A stretch of DNA of 54,591 bases from an uncultured Pelagibacteraceae bacterium. GTDB taxonomy: Bacteria; Pseudomonadota; Alphaproteobacteria; Pelagibacterales; Pelagibacteraceae. The notes under the pieces were generated by a model. That model did no database searches. It saw only the letters and a program-made list of their open reading frames with translations, and was not told the DNA's origin. Within the stretch, counting starts at the first letter, position 1; the number at the start of each line of letters is the position of its first letter. Shown here in pieces: positions 34,883 through 43,684 of this stretch. The stretch lies in NCBI GenBank assembly GCA_902623075.1, contig CACNSD010000009.1, forward strand, positions 1 to 54,591, in the 5' to 3' direction. The position numbers and the translations under genes were made by a program.

Positions 34883-35935
34883 TTATAAATCTTTTTTGTA
34901 TGCGCTCGATGCTCTTTTCTCTGCACTTGCAACAGCTTTTGTTAAAGCGTTAAAAATTTCTTTTCCACCTTTAACATTCGCTTTAAACCAATCATACACA
35001 GGACTAGCTTCTTTTTTAAAACTAGCTTTTTGATCAGGTGTAGGAACATATAAATCTCCACCACCAGCTACAAAGTCCTCGTAAGCTTTAATTGATTTTC
35101 TCTTTGGAGAAGCAAAAGTTGCTTGTTGTAAAGCATAGAAACCATCAGTCACAACTTTTTTAAGATCTGATGACATAGACTCATACTTTGCATTATTCAT
35201 CCACCATAATGCCCCCATGTATGCATGACCATCTAATGTTACATATTTTAGACCTGCATCAGGAAACTTCATATTCATAATATCAGTTATCCCATTTTTC
35301 GAACCCTCAACTACACCAGTTTGAAATGATGTAAATAATTCAGGCCATGGAATAGGAGTTGGTGATGCACCTAATGCTCTTACAAGTTCTTGAGGTAAAT
35401 CTGCTACAACTGTTCTAATTTTTAAACCTTTCATGTCAGATGGATTTGCAATTCTTCTTTTTGTATTTGCAAAATTTCTCCATCCTCCTGTGTTTCCAAT
35501 TGTCATCAACCTAATTGAATCATTAGAGTCTTTTAGAGCCATTTTTCTCATAGTTCTTACAAAATCACCTTGCATAACATCTTCAGCAATTCTGTCATCA
35601 GCCATTAGATAAGGTAAATCTAAAACTTGAACATATGGGAATACACCTGCTGCTCCTCCAGAAGTTGATATATAAATATCTATACTTCCATCAGATACAC
35701 CTTGTAAACACTCTGCACCTTTAGAACAAAGTTGAGTACCTACAAACAGCTCTACAGCTATTTTTCCATTTGATGCCGCTTCAACATAGTTTTTAAAAAC
35801 TACTGCACCATCGTAATCTTCGTCTTGATCATTAGAATTCATTGTCATTCTCAAGTTATAGTCTGCAGCTGATACAGATGCTGTAAAACTGATTAAGAAT
35901 AAAAATGAAAAAAATGACTTAATTATTTTACTCAT
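34883..35935 (-). CDS. dctP: TRAP transporter solute-binding protein DctP
   Basis: 350 residues with a signal peptide (MSKIIKSFFSFLFLISFTASVSA, shown in part; cleavage before ADYN). DctP family features are the KIAVELFVGTQLCSKGAECLQGVSDGSIDI loop, LKIRTVVADLPQELVRALGASPTPIPWPELFTSFQTGVVEG (the Arg that binds a carboxylate is in KIRT). It binds a carboxylate or sugar acid in the periplasm. It lies downstream of dctQ and dctM. The ATG is preceded by a run of six Gs (GGGGGGAAATAATT), a striking ribosome site in so AT-rich a genome. Confidence 0.94.
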   Translation of the reverse strand: MSKIIKSFFSFLFLISFTASVSAADYNLRMTMNSNDQDEDYDGAVVFKNYVEAASNGKIAVELFVGTQLCSKGAECLQGVSDGSIDIYISTSGGAAGVFPYVQVLDLPYLMADDRIAEDVMQGDFVRTMRKMALKDSNDSIRLMTIGNTGGWRNFANTKRRIANPSDMKGLKIRTVVADLPQELVRALGASPTPIPWPELFTSFQTGVVEGSKNGITDIMNMKFPDAGLKYVTLDGHAYMGALWWMNNAKYESMSSDLKKVVTDGFYALQQATFASPKRKSIKAYEDFVAGGGDLYVPTPDQKASFKKEASPVYDWFKANVKGGKEIFNALTKAVASAEKRASSAYKKDL

Positions 35936-36022
35936 AATTATTTCCCCCCGATTAATATTTATTACTTAAACTATACTTAAATTGAATTAGAGAGTCTATG
36001 AACTAGTAAAAAAATTGTAAAG

Positions 36023-37312
36023 TTATTTTGCAAATCCAGTAAGCAAAGGGATGGTCATGGATATTGATGGAAAATAAGTAATTAAAAATATTACTATAGC
36101 CTCTACTGCTAAGAAAGGCAATATAGCTTTTGCAATTGTTTCAACTCTTTCTCCTGATACAGAGGATGCCACAAATAATACAAGTCCCATTGGTGGTGTT
36201 GCTAAACCTACTGTTAAATTAACAGACATAATAATTGCAAAATGTACGGGGTGAACTCCTAACTCTACAAAAACTGGTCCGAGAATTGGTCCTAAGATAA
36301 TTATCGCTGGACCTGCATCTAAAAACATTCCTACAATAAATAATAAAATATTTATTAGAAATAATAAAATATATGGATTGTCAGTTAACCCTAAAACAAA
36401 AGCTGCAAGATGCTCAGGTGCATGTGATAAACTCACTACCGTTTTGAAAGCCATTGCGGCCCCTACCAAAAGTAAAACTACAGAAGAAACCATAGCTGCC
36501 TTTGTCATGACTTTTGGGATATCTTTCAATTTTAAAGATTTTAAAACAAACAAACCTATAAACATTGCATAAGCTGCCGCTACGGCTGAAGCTTCTGTTG
36601 GTGTAAAAATTCCTCCAAGAATTCCTCCTAAAATAATAATTGGTGTCATTAAAGGAAAAAAAGCTTTAAGAGATGCTTTGCCTCTTTGGCTCCAATTAGT
36701 TTTTTCTGTTACCGCTGGAAAATTATATCTCTTCGCCATAAATTTAATTGTTATCATCAAACTAACTCCAACTAAAATTCCAGGAACAATCCCAGCTAAA
36801 AATAAAGCAGCAACACTCTCACCCATTACATAAGCGTAAATAATCATTATGCCAGAAGGTGGAATGATTGGTCCAATTACAGAACTTGCAGCAGTGATAG
36901 CTGCAGCAAATTTTTTTGTATATCCTTGTTTTTCCATTGCAGGAATAAGCATTGATCCAATTGCCGATGTGTCAGCTACAGCTGAACCTGACAAACCAGC
37001 AAACAACATTGAGGTCAGGACATTGACATGAGCTAATCCCCCTTTTAAGTGACCCATCATCGCTTGACTAAATTCAACAAGTCGATGGGTTATTCCTCCT
37101 CTGTTCATTAACTCCCCTGCTAACATAAAAAATGGAATTGCCATCAAAGGGAAGCTATCTATCCCATTATAAATATTTCTATATAACATTGCTCCATCTC
37201 TAGCTTGATCATTTAACCAAAGCAAAATTCCTGGTGCTGCTAACAATCCAAAAAATACAGGTAAACCAATTAACAAAAATAATAAAAATAAAGGAAGAAA
37301 CCAAACCAACAT
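36023..37312 (-). CDS. dctM: TRAP transporter large permease DctM
   Basis: 429 residues with about 12 membrane helices and the DctM motifs PLMAIPFFMLAGELMNRGGIT, AGLSGSAVADTSAIGSMLIPAM and IIPPSGIMIIYAYVMGESVAALF. It is the Na+-dependent channel. It overlaps the dctQ stop by one base (TAATG) and is followed by dctP after 87 bases. Confidence 0.96.
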   Translation of the reverse strand: MLVWFLPLFLLFLLIGLPVFFGLLAAPGILLWLNDQARDGAMLYRNIYNGIDSFPLMAIPFFMLAGELMNRGGITHRLVEFSQAMMGHLKGGLAHVNVLTSMLFAGLSGSAVADTSAIGSMLIPAMEKQGYTKKFAAAITAASSVIGPIIPPSGIMIIYAYVMGESVAALFLAGIVPGILVGVSLMITIKFMAKRYNFPAVTEKTNWSQRGKASLKAFFPLMTPIIILGGILGGIFTPTEASAVAAAYAMFIGLFVLKSLKLKDIPKVMTKAAMVSSVVLLLVGAAMAFKTVVSLSHAPEHLAAFVLGLTDNPYILLFLINILLFIVGMFLDAGPAIIILGPILGPVFVELGVHPVHFAIIMSVNLTVGLATPPMGLVLFVASSVSGERVETIAKAILPFLAVEAIVIFLITYFPSISMTIPLLTGFAK

Positions 37313-37908
37313 TATTGTGTCTCCAACTTTTGTTTATCGTGATCTTCAGGCAAATCTAACTTTGTAAAATTAGTAAGAATATTTCTTAAAATTAATTCTA
37401 TATTCACAGAAATTAAAAAAATAATTCCCACAGGTAATGACATATACATCCAAGCTAATTTTATTGGTTCTGCTTTCCCACCAATTAAATGAAAAGGAAT
37501 CTTTATCGATGAAGAATTAAATATCCATCCAGCATTAATATGTTTAAATCCTAATTCTAAACCTATTACTAAGACGAAAAGAGACACTATTAATAAAAAT
37601 AAAGTTAATAATGTGGTGATAAGTTTTGGTAAAAATCTCTCTAATAAATCAATAGAAACAAATCCACCCCATCTATAAGCAGATGGTGCAATCAATCCTG
37701 TCATCCATAACATCAAAAATCTAGCAACCTCATCAGGCCATGGCAGTGCATTATTTAATACATATCTAAAAAATACTTGTACCAAGATGACAATCACCAT
37801 CAAAAGTATTGCTATCCATGCAAACTGTCTTCCAATTCTTAAAAAAAAAGTATTTATTTTCTCTAGAGTCTTAAAAAAAGATAGTAGAATATTAATTGTC
37901 AAATTCAC
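37312..37908 (-). CDS. dctQ: TRAP transporter small permease DctQ
   Basis: 198 residues, GTG start, four membrane helices. Typical parts are VFFRYVLNNALPWPDEVARFLMLWMTGLIAPSAYR and a C-terminal cytoplasmic tail. It pairs with DctM. The leader gene of the transporter operon, divergent from the hydroxyacid dehydrogenase at 38020 over 111 bases. Confidence 0.93.
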   Translation of the reverse strand: MNLTINILLSFFKTLEKINTFFLRIGRQFAWIAILLMVIVILVQVFFRYVLNNALPWPDEVARFLMLWMTGLIAPSAYRWGGFVSIDLLERFLPKLITTLLTLFLLIVSLFVLVIGLELGFKHINAGWIFNSSSIKIPFHLIGGKAEPIKLAWMYMSLPVGIIFLISVNIELILRNILTNFTKLDLPEDHDKQKLETQ

Positions 37909-38019
37909 AACTAAATTTATTTTATATATTTAATAAATACAACTTTAATCAAAAAACTAATTTACTTTATAGAATAATTCTCGTATTAAAAATGCTCTCT
38001 AAAAAATTGATATATTATT

Positions 38020-38985
38020 ATGAGCAATAAAAAAAAGATATTAATTATTCAAAAAGTCCATGAAAAAGGTATGGAATTAATAAATAACCATCCTAATTTT
38101 GATGTTGAAGTAACTGATGACACTTCAATAGAAAATTTAAAATCAAAATTAAAAGATTGCGATGGTGCATCAATAAGAATCGCAAAGCTTCCCGGTGAAA
38201 CCTTTGAAGAAGCAAAAAATTTAAAAATTATTTCAAGACATGGTGTTGGTTACGACAATATCGATTTAAAAAAAGCTAAAGAAAAAGATATAAAAATAGC
38301 CATAACAGCTAATGCTAATGCTGTTACAGTTGCAGAACATGTGATGTTCGTTTTGCTGAATATTGCAAAAAGAAAAGACTTATTTGACAAAACAGTAAGA
38401 GATGGAAATTTTAAAGACAGAAATAAATTACCAAAAACAATAGAAGTATGGAAAAAAAATTTTTTGATAATGGGATTTGGAAGAATAGGAAAAGCTTTAA
38501 TTAAAAGATGTCTGGGTTTTGAAATGAATGTATTCGTTTATGATCCATTTGTAGACAAAGATAAAATTGAAGAATTAGGAGGAAAAAAAGTAGATGATCT
38601 ATCCGAAGCAGTAAAAACCATGGATGTTATTTCGCTCCATATGCCTTTGACAGATAAAACCGAAAATTTAATTAATTATGATTTATTAAAAACAATGAAA
38701 AAAACTTGCATCATTATTAATGCAGCAAGAGGTGGAATTATTCATGAAGAGGATCTTGATAAGGCACTTAATGAAAATTTAATTTTTGGAGCTGGTATTG
38801 ATGTTTTTAAAAAAGAACCACCTGATGATAATAATCCACTTCTAAAAAATGAAAAAGTTTACTTAAGTCCACATACTGCAGCTTTTACCGATGAATGTAT
38901 GACAAGAATGGGTAAAGAGACAATTCAAAATATTATTGATTTTTTTGAGGAAAAGTTAGAAAAATCTAAAATTGTTAAACTTTAA
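38020..38985 (+). CDS. D-2-hydroxyacid dehydrogenase, possible phosphoglycerate dehydrogenase
   Basis: 321 residues with RHGVGYDNID, NFLIMGFGRIGKALIKRC (the NAD loop), Arg in NAARGGIIHEEDL, Glu in FKKEPPDD and His in SPHTAAFT: a complete catalytic set. It has no regulatory domain. Divergent from the TRAP operon, which may import its hydroxy-acid substrate or an alternative keto acid. Not closely similar to the two other members in the window. Confidence 0.9.
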   Translation: MSNKKKILIIQKVHEKGMELINNHPNFDVEVTDDTSIENLKSKLKDCDGASIRIAKLPGETFEEAKNLKIISRHGVGYDNIDLKKAKEKDIKIAITANANAVTVAEHVMFVLLNIAKRKDLFDKTVRDGNFKDRNKLPKTIEVWKKNFLIMGFGRIGKALIKRCLGFEMNVFVYDPFVDKDKIEELGGKKVDDLSEAVKTMDVISLHMPLTDKTENLINYDLLKTMKKTCIIINAARGGIIHEEDLDKALNENLIFGAGIDVFKKEPPDDNNPLLKNEKVYLSPHTAAFTDECMTRMGKETIQNIIDFFEEKLEKSKIVKL

Positions 38986-38986
38986 T

Positions 38987-39487
38987 ATGAAAATTAATTT
39001 CAAAAATTTTGGATTTTTAGAATTTTTAGTATCAGCATCTGCAATCTTTGTAGTTGGTATGTTAATTTGGACAGCAAGTACAAGACCAGCTGTTGAAGCT
39101 AAAGCTAATTTAGTAAAAGAAAATCACAACAAAGTCATTGATCTAATTAATGATGAAATTAACAAATGTGGTAATAACGATGAAGGTAAATTCACTGTTT
39201 GGGGTGATCCATGTAATGGTGAATGGATAGCTGATAAAGTTGTTAATTATATTAATGAAAATTTAAAAATAGAAAATCCATTTTCTGATGACTCAAAAGT
39301 AAAAACTGATCCTGATCCAAGAATAAAAGCTGAAGGTAAAGCTGGTCAAGCGGTTGAAATGGGAGTGATATTTGTTATGTCCTCAAATTTTTTACCTGAT
39401 CCTGGTTCTGAATGGATTGTTGGTACTTGTTTCAAATCTCCTTGTGTTGCAGCAGGAAACAACGAACTTACTTCTATTTATAGATAA
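38987..39487 (+). CDS. Membrane-anchored protein with pilin-like N-terminus, function unknown
   Basis: With the ATG at 38987, one base after the previous stop, the product has 166 residues. The N-terminus FGFLEFLVSASAIFVVGMLIWTAS is a single hydrophobic helix with a Glu near its start, reminiscent of type IV pilin helices, followed by a soluble domain with four cysteines (KCGNN, DPCNGE, TCFKSPC) that may make two disulphides. No further pilus genes are nearby. I cannot name a family. It is convergent with iolE, the stops adjoining. Confidence 0.6.
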   Translation: MKINFKNFGFLEFLVSASAIFVVGMLIWTASTRPAVEAKANLVKENHNKVIDLINDEINKCGNNDEGKFTVWGDPCNGEWIADKVVNYINENLKIENPFSDDSKVKTDPDPRIKAEGKAGQAVEMGVIFVMSSNFLPDPGSEWIVGTCFKSPCVAAGNNELTSIYR

Positions 39488-40390
39488 TCAATTTTTAAAT
39501 ATCTCTATATTACTGCTATTTAAAGTTTCAGTTAAATATTTATAACCAATCTTTGCATATTCAAAAGGATTAGCTTTAGCTGGGTCTTGCTCAGCTTCAA
39601 CCACTAACCAGCCAGAATAATTTTTTTCTTTTAATACATCAAACAATGGTTTGTAATCAATACAGCCATCACCTGGAACTGTAAAAGCACCTTCTAAAAA
39701 AGCGGCTCTAAAGCTAAAATCTTCTGTTAAAGATTTATCTAAAACATTCTTTCTTATATCCTTGCAATGTATATGAGCAATTCTTTCGTAGAAATCTTTT
39801 AAAATTTTTAGAGAATTACCTTGAGCAAATAGCATATGACCAGTGTCTAAAGTAAGTTTTACGCTATCATCAGTATTTTCTAATAATCTTATGGTATCTT
39901 CTTCGGTTTCTATAACAGTTCCCATATGATGATGATAAGCAAGCGGCATTCCTTCGTCTTCTAAAAATTTTCCCATTTCAGAAATTTTTACATAATACTT
40001 TTTGGCCTCATCAAGATCCATTTTTGGTCTCGTAGAAAGTTTTCTGTTTGGATCTCCTTGAATTGAACCTGAGACTTCTGCAAAAACCATGCAGGGAGAG
40101 TTACAATCTTTGAATAATTTTAGCTGAGCTTGAATTAAATTTTTTTCCTCATTAACGGTATTTTTTCTTAAATTTGCACCATACCAACCTGAACAAAGAT
40201 TTAAGCTAAACTCTTTTAATTTAGGAATTAATTCTTCAGAATTTTTAGGAAATTTACCTCCAGACTCAATTCCAATAAAACCTGCTTGACTAGCTTCTGA
40301 TAAGCATTGTTCCAAAGAAGTATCGCCCCCAAGTTCTGGCATGTCATCATTGCTCCATGCTATTGGTGCTATTCCTAATTTTACTGACAT
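39488..40390 (-). CDS. iolE: Inosose dehydratase (IolE)
   Basis: 300 residues of the xylose-isomerase-like TIM barrel. The start GIAPIAWSNDDMPELGGDTS is diagnostic of IolE, and IESGGKFP, AYHHHMGT, LTLDTGHML, HIHCKDI and VEAEQDP supply the metal-binding Glu, Asp and His. It dehydrates 2-keto-myo-inositol to the trihydroxycyclohexanedione that IolD hydrolyses. It is divergent from the Gfo/Idh and iolG genes with only 28 bases between starts. Confidence 0.95.
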   Translation of the reverse strand: MSVKLGIAPIAWSNDDMPELGGDTSLEQCLSEASQAGFIGIESGGKFPKNSEELIPKLKEFSLNLCSGWYGANLRKNTVNEEKNLIQAQLKLFKDCNSPCMVFAEVSGSIQGDPNRKLSTRPKMDLDEAKKYYVKISEMGKFLEDEGMPLAYHHHMGTVIETEEDTIRLLENTDDSVKLTLDTGHMLFAQGNSLKILKDFYERIAHIHCKDIRKNVLDKSLTEDFSFRAAFLEGAFTVPGDGCIDYKPLFDVLKEKNYSGWLVVEAEQDPAKANPFEYAKIGYKYLTETLNSSNIEIFKN

Positions 40391-40418
40391 AAATATTTTT
40401 TTTGCTAAGATATATTCA

Positions 40419-41567
40419 ATGTTTAAATCAAATAAAACTAAAAAATTAAGTTTAGGAATTGTTGGTGGTGGTCCTGGATCTTGGATTGGACATGTTCATA
40501 GAATTTCATCTCGATTTGATGATCAGTACGAAATAGTAGCTGGTGTTTTTTCTAGAAATGTAAAAATTTCAACAAAGTTTGGAAAAAGTATAGGTATTTC
40601 ACCTGACAGATGTTACTCAAATTACAAAGAAATGGCTGAAAAAGAATCTAAGAGAAAAGATGGAATTAATGTAGTTGCTATAATGACACCTCCATCAAGT
40701 CATCAAATTATTGCTGAAAAATTTATTTCAAAAAATGTAAATATAATTTCTGATAAACCTTTTGCTGGAAATTTAGAGCAAGCAAAAAAACTTTTCAAAT
40801 CGATTAAAAAAAATAAAAAAATTAAATATGCACTTACACATAACTACTCAGCTTATCCTATGGTTAGACAAGCAAAAATTCTTGTTGAGAGAGGCAAGAT
40901 AGGAAAAGTAAAAATGATAAATGTTGAGTATGTGCAGGATTGGTCTGATGGATCATCTATCAATAGCAGAAATGCAAAAAAGAAATTAAAATGGAAACTT
41001 GATAAAAATATTGTTGGTTCGTCAGCTGTTTTAAATGAAATTGGCTCTCATGCTTATCATTTGGCAATGTATATATCCGGTTTAAAGGGCACAAATGTTT
41101 TTGCTGATATAAAGCAAATTTCTCCAAAGATAAAAATGGATGATAATGCACAAGTTATGATTAATTTTACGAACGGAGCAAAAGGTATGTTTTGGACTAG
41201 CGTAATGTCTAGAGGAGGAGTTTACGGATTAAGAATAAGAGTCTATGGTGACAAAGGAAGTTTGGAATGGGTTCAAAACGATCCAGGTTACCTAAAGTTA
41301 AATCCTTCCAAAGGTGCGGTAAAACTTTTAGAAAGAGGTTTTCATAATGCAGATTTTTCGAAAAATTTTTCTAGAATTAAATTTGGACATCCTGAAGGAT
41401 ATTTAGATGCGTTTGCAAATATATATAAGGAATTTGCACAATCCTTAAAAAGTAAAAAAAATAAACGATATTTTTATCCTGATGAAGATGAAGGATTTGA
41501 AACTGCAAAATTTATTAATGCATGTAAGGTTTCATCAAAAAGTAAAAAATGGGTAAAAATCAAATAA
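40419..41567 (+). CDS. Gfo/Idh/MocA-family oxidoreductase, inositol-cluster type
   Basis: 382 residues from the ATG at 40419; an earlier in-frame ATG at 40341 lies inside iolE and is rejected. GIVGGGPGSWIGHVHRISS is a nucleotide loop typical of a longer Gfo/Idh branch found beside inositol genes, followed by TPPSSHQ, SDKPFAG and SAVLNEIGSHAYHLAMYI with the catalytic His pair. It could oxidise scyllo-inositol or another inositol isomer. It overlaps iolG by 19 bases. Confidence 0.88.
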   Translation: MFKSNKTKKLSLGIVGGGPGSWIGHVHRISSRFDDQYEIVAGVFSRNVKISTKFGKSIGISPDRCYSNYKEMAEKESKRKDGINVVAIMTPPSSHQIIAEKFISKNVNIISDKPFAGNLEQAKKLFKSIKKNKKIKYALTHNYSAYPMVRQAKILVERGKIGKVKMINVEYVQDWSDGSSINSRNAKKKLKWKLDKNIVGSSAVLNEIGSHAYHLAMYISGLKGTNVFADIKQISPKIKMDDNAQVMINFTNGAKGMFWTSVMSRGGVYGLRIRVYGDKGSLEWVQNDPGYLKLNPSKGAVKLLERGFHNADFSKNFSRIKFGHPEGYLDAFANIYKEFAQSLKSKKNKRYFYPDEDEGFETAKFINACKVSSKSKKWVKIK

Positions 41568-42562
41568 ACGTAGCATTACTTGGCCTAGGTAGAATAGGTC
41601 AAATGCATGCTGAAAATTTAATAAATCATAAAAGTTTCAAATTAAAATATACTTTTGATATCAGTAAGAAGTTAGGGAGAAATATTTCAAGAAAATTTAA
41701 TACAATTGACATTGGTAAACCTGAAAAAGCTTTTAGAGATAAAAATATAGATTTAATATTTATTGCATCTAGTACTTCTACCCATATTAAATTTATAAAA
41801 GAGGCAGCAAGATATAAAAAAGTAGTCTTTTGTGAAAAACCTTTAGATTTAAACATTAATAAGGTTGATAAATGTTCAAAAGAGATCAAAAAGTATAAAC
41901 CTAAAATACAATTAGGTTTTAACAGAAGGTACGACCCAGGACATAGTTCAATAAAACAAGAATTAAGAAAAGGAAAAATTGGAAAACTAGAAAAAATAAT
42001 TATTACTAGCCGGGATCCTGCCCCACCTTCATTAAATTATTTAAAAATATCCGGTGGTATATTTAAAGACATGATGATTCATGACTTTGATTTGTTAAGA
42101 TTTTATTTGGAAAAAGATGAGATAGAAAATATTTTCACTACAGCTAGTAATATTTCAGATAAAAGATTTGATAAAATTAAAGATTATGAACTAGCTTCAT
42201 GTCTTTTGAAATCAAAACAAGGTGTACAATGTATAATTACAAATTCTAGACACTGTAGCTTTGGGTACGATCAAAGAGTAGAGTTATTTGGTTCAAAAGG
42301 AATGTTAATATCTGGAAATAAAAGTGAGAATGAGACAGAGATTTTTACAAAAAACAACACATATCAGAAAAAACCACTTTTAAATTTTTTTATAGATAGA
42401 TATGTTGATGCTTATAGGCTTCAACTTGATGAATTAGCTTTATATTCAAGAAAAAAAAAGTCCCCAATTTCAAGTTTTGAGGATGGAAGAAGAGCTTTGA
42501 TTATTGCTAACGCCGCTTCACAGTCCTTAAAACAAAGAAAACAAATAAAAATTAAGTTTTAA
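41549..42562 (+). CDS. iolG: Myo-inositol 2-dehydrogenase (IolG)
   Basis: 337 residues with ALLGLGRIGQMHAENL (IolG-type loop), ASSTSTH, CEKPLDL (the catalytic-Lys signature) and GIFKDMMIHDFDLLRFYL, whose Asp and His are the catalytic pair of inositol dehydrogenase. It oxidises myo-inositol to 2-keto-myo-inositol, the substrate of the IolE encoded divergently. It is followed by a palindrome and a sugar ABC transporter, presumably for inositol. Confidence 0.9.
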   Translation: MGKNQINVALLGLGRIGQMHAENLINHKSFKLKYTFDISKKLGRNISRKFNTIDIGKPEKAFRDKNIDLIFIASSTSTHIKFIKEAARYKKVVFCEKPLDLNINKVDKCSKEIKKYKPKIQLGFNRRYDPGHSSIKQELRKGKIGKLEKIIITSRDPAPPSLNYLKISGGIFKDMMIHDFDLLRFYLEKDEIENIFTTASNISDKRFDKIKDYELASCLLKSKQGVQCIITNSRHCSFGYDQRVELFGSKGMLISGNKSENETEIFTKNNTYQKKPLLNFFIDRYVDAYRLQLDELALYSRKKKSPISSFEDGRRALIIANAASQSLKQRKQIKIKF

Positions 42563-42585
42563 TTCTAAATTATAATTATTTCAAG

Positions 42586-42608
42586 ATATGTATATTTTCT
42601 ATACATAT
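42586..42608. promoter_or_regulatory. Perfect inverted repeat upstream of the inositol-type ABC transporter
   Basis: ATATGTATA (42586-42594) and TATACATAT (42600-42608) mirror each other around TTTTC. It lies about 90 bases upstream of the binding-protein ATG and just after iolG. It contains TCTATACATA, found also at 28131-28140. No U run follows, so it is more likely an operator than a terminator. Confidence 0.5.
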
Positions 42609-42696
42609 TGTCCGTGACGCCTTTACAAGCTACTTTTTTTTATGTTAACGTCCTCGCATAAAAAGTTAACTTTATTTAAACGAGAGGAAAAAATAA

Positions 42697-43620
42697 ATGA
42701 AAACATTATATAAATCATTATTAGCTTTTGTTGCTTGGGTTATGCTTTCAGTGTCTGCTTTAGCAGTAGACGTGATCGTTGTATCTCACGGACAAGCTAA
42801 CGACCCGTTTTGGTCTGTTGCTAAGAATGGTGTAGATAAAGGATGTGCAGATATGGGAATATCTTGCAAGTACACTGCACCTGCTACTTTCGACATGGTT
42901 GAAATGGCTAAATTAATTGACAATGCAGTTTCACAAAAACCAAAAGGTATTGTGATTACTCTTCCAGATGCTGCTGCTTTAGGAAAATCTGTTAAAGCTG
43001 CTATCGCTGCTGGTATTCCAGTAATTTCAATGAACTCTGGTTCAGATGACTTTGCATCACTAGGTATCAGTGCTCACGTTGGACAAACTGAGTTTGAAGC
43101 TGGTGTAGGTGGCGGACAAAAAATGAAAGCTGCTGGTGGTAAAAAAGCACTATGTGTTAACCACGAGGTAGGAAACGTTGCGCTGGATAGAAGATGTGCT
43201 GGATTCAAAAAAGGTTTTGGTGGATCTGTTGATATCTTAGGAACTTCTAATGACCCGACAGAAATTCAAAAAGCTGTTGCTGCTAAATTAGGTGGTGGAT
43301 ATGATACTATTCTAACTTTAGGTGCTGGTCTTGCAGGTGAAGCTGCTCTTAAAGCTTTAGAGTCTGCAGGAAAAGTTGGTAAAGTTAAACTTGGTACATT
43401 TGATATGTCACCAGGAATGTTAAAAGCTGCTGCTGCAGGTAAAGTAGAGTTTTTAATTGACCAACAACAATACCTACAAGGTTACTTGCCAATAGCAATT
43501 TTTGGTCAGTACATGAGATATGGAACAATGCCAGCTGGTGTAGTTATGACTGGTCCTGGTTTCGTAACTCCTGACAATGCTGCTAAAGTAATCAAGTGGG
43601 CAGCTCAAGGTTACAGATAA
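42697..43620 (+). CDS. Ribose-type periplasmic binding protein, probably for inositol
   Basis: 307 residues, signal peptide MKTLYKSLLAFVAWVMLSVSALA (shown in part), mature start VDVIVVSHGQANDPFWSVAKNG. RbsB-family features are PDAAALGKSVKAAI, VISMNSGSD, GGGQKMKAA, and LGTFDMSPGM. It follows iolG, so inositol is the likely ligand. Codon choice is shifted to C-ending codons (GAC, AAC, TTC) compared with its neighbours, which in this type of genome marks strongly expressed genes. An AGAGGAAA ribosome site precedes the ATG. Confidence 0.92.
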   Translation: MKTLYKSLLAFVAWVMLSVSALAVDVIVVSHGQANDPFWSVAKNGVDKGCADMGISCKYTAPATFDMVEMAKLIDNAVSQKPKGIVITLPDAAALGKSVKAAIAAGIPVISMNSGSDDFASLGISAHVGQTEFEAGVGGGQKMKAAGGKKALCVNHEVGNVALDRRCAGFKKGFGGSVDILGTSNDPTEIQKAVAAKLGGGYDTILTLGAGLAGEAALKALESAGKVGKVKLGTFDMSPGMLKAAAAGKVEFLIDQQQYLQGYLPIAIFGQYMRYGTMPAGVVMTGPGFVTPDNAAKVIKWAAQGYR

Positions 43621-43630
43621 AAAATACTTT

Positions 43631-43665
43631 AAAAGGCCTAGCTAACATTTAGTTAGGCCTTTTTT
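43631..43665 (+). terminator. Terminator-like hairpin between binding protein and permease genes
   Basis: AAAAGGCCTA (43631-43640) pairs with TAGGCCTTTT (43654-43663) and is followed by further Ts. An alternative fold pairs CTAAC with GTTAG. It lies 10 bases after the binding-protein stop and 20 bases before the permease ATG, the same arrangement as at 7924, 13000 and 17283. Confidence 0.87.
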
Positions 43666-43684
43666 ATAAACAAAATTCAAGTTA

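Noticed and set aside
40341..40418. Longer start for the Gfo/Idh gene at 40419
   Set aside because: It would overlap iolE on the other strand and adds an unrelated leader; the ATG at 40419 begins just before the Rossmann fold.
42644..42670. Two GTTAAC repeats ahead of the inositol-type binding-protein gene
   Set aside because: GTTAAC is self-complementary and common in AT-rich DNA; spacing and context gave no further support for an operator.
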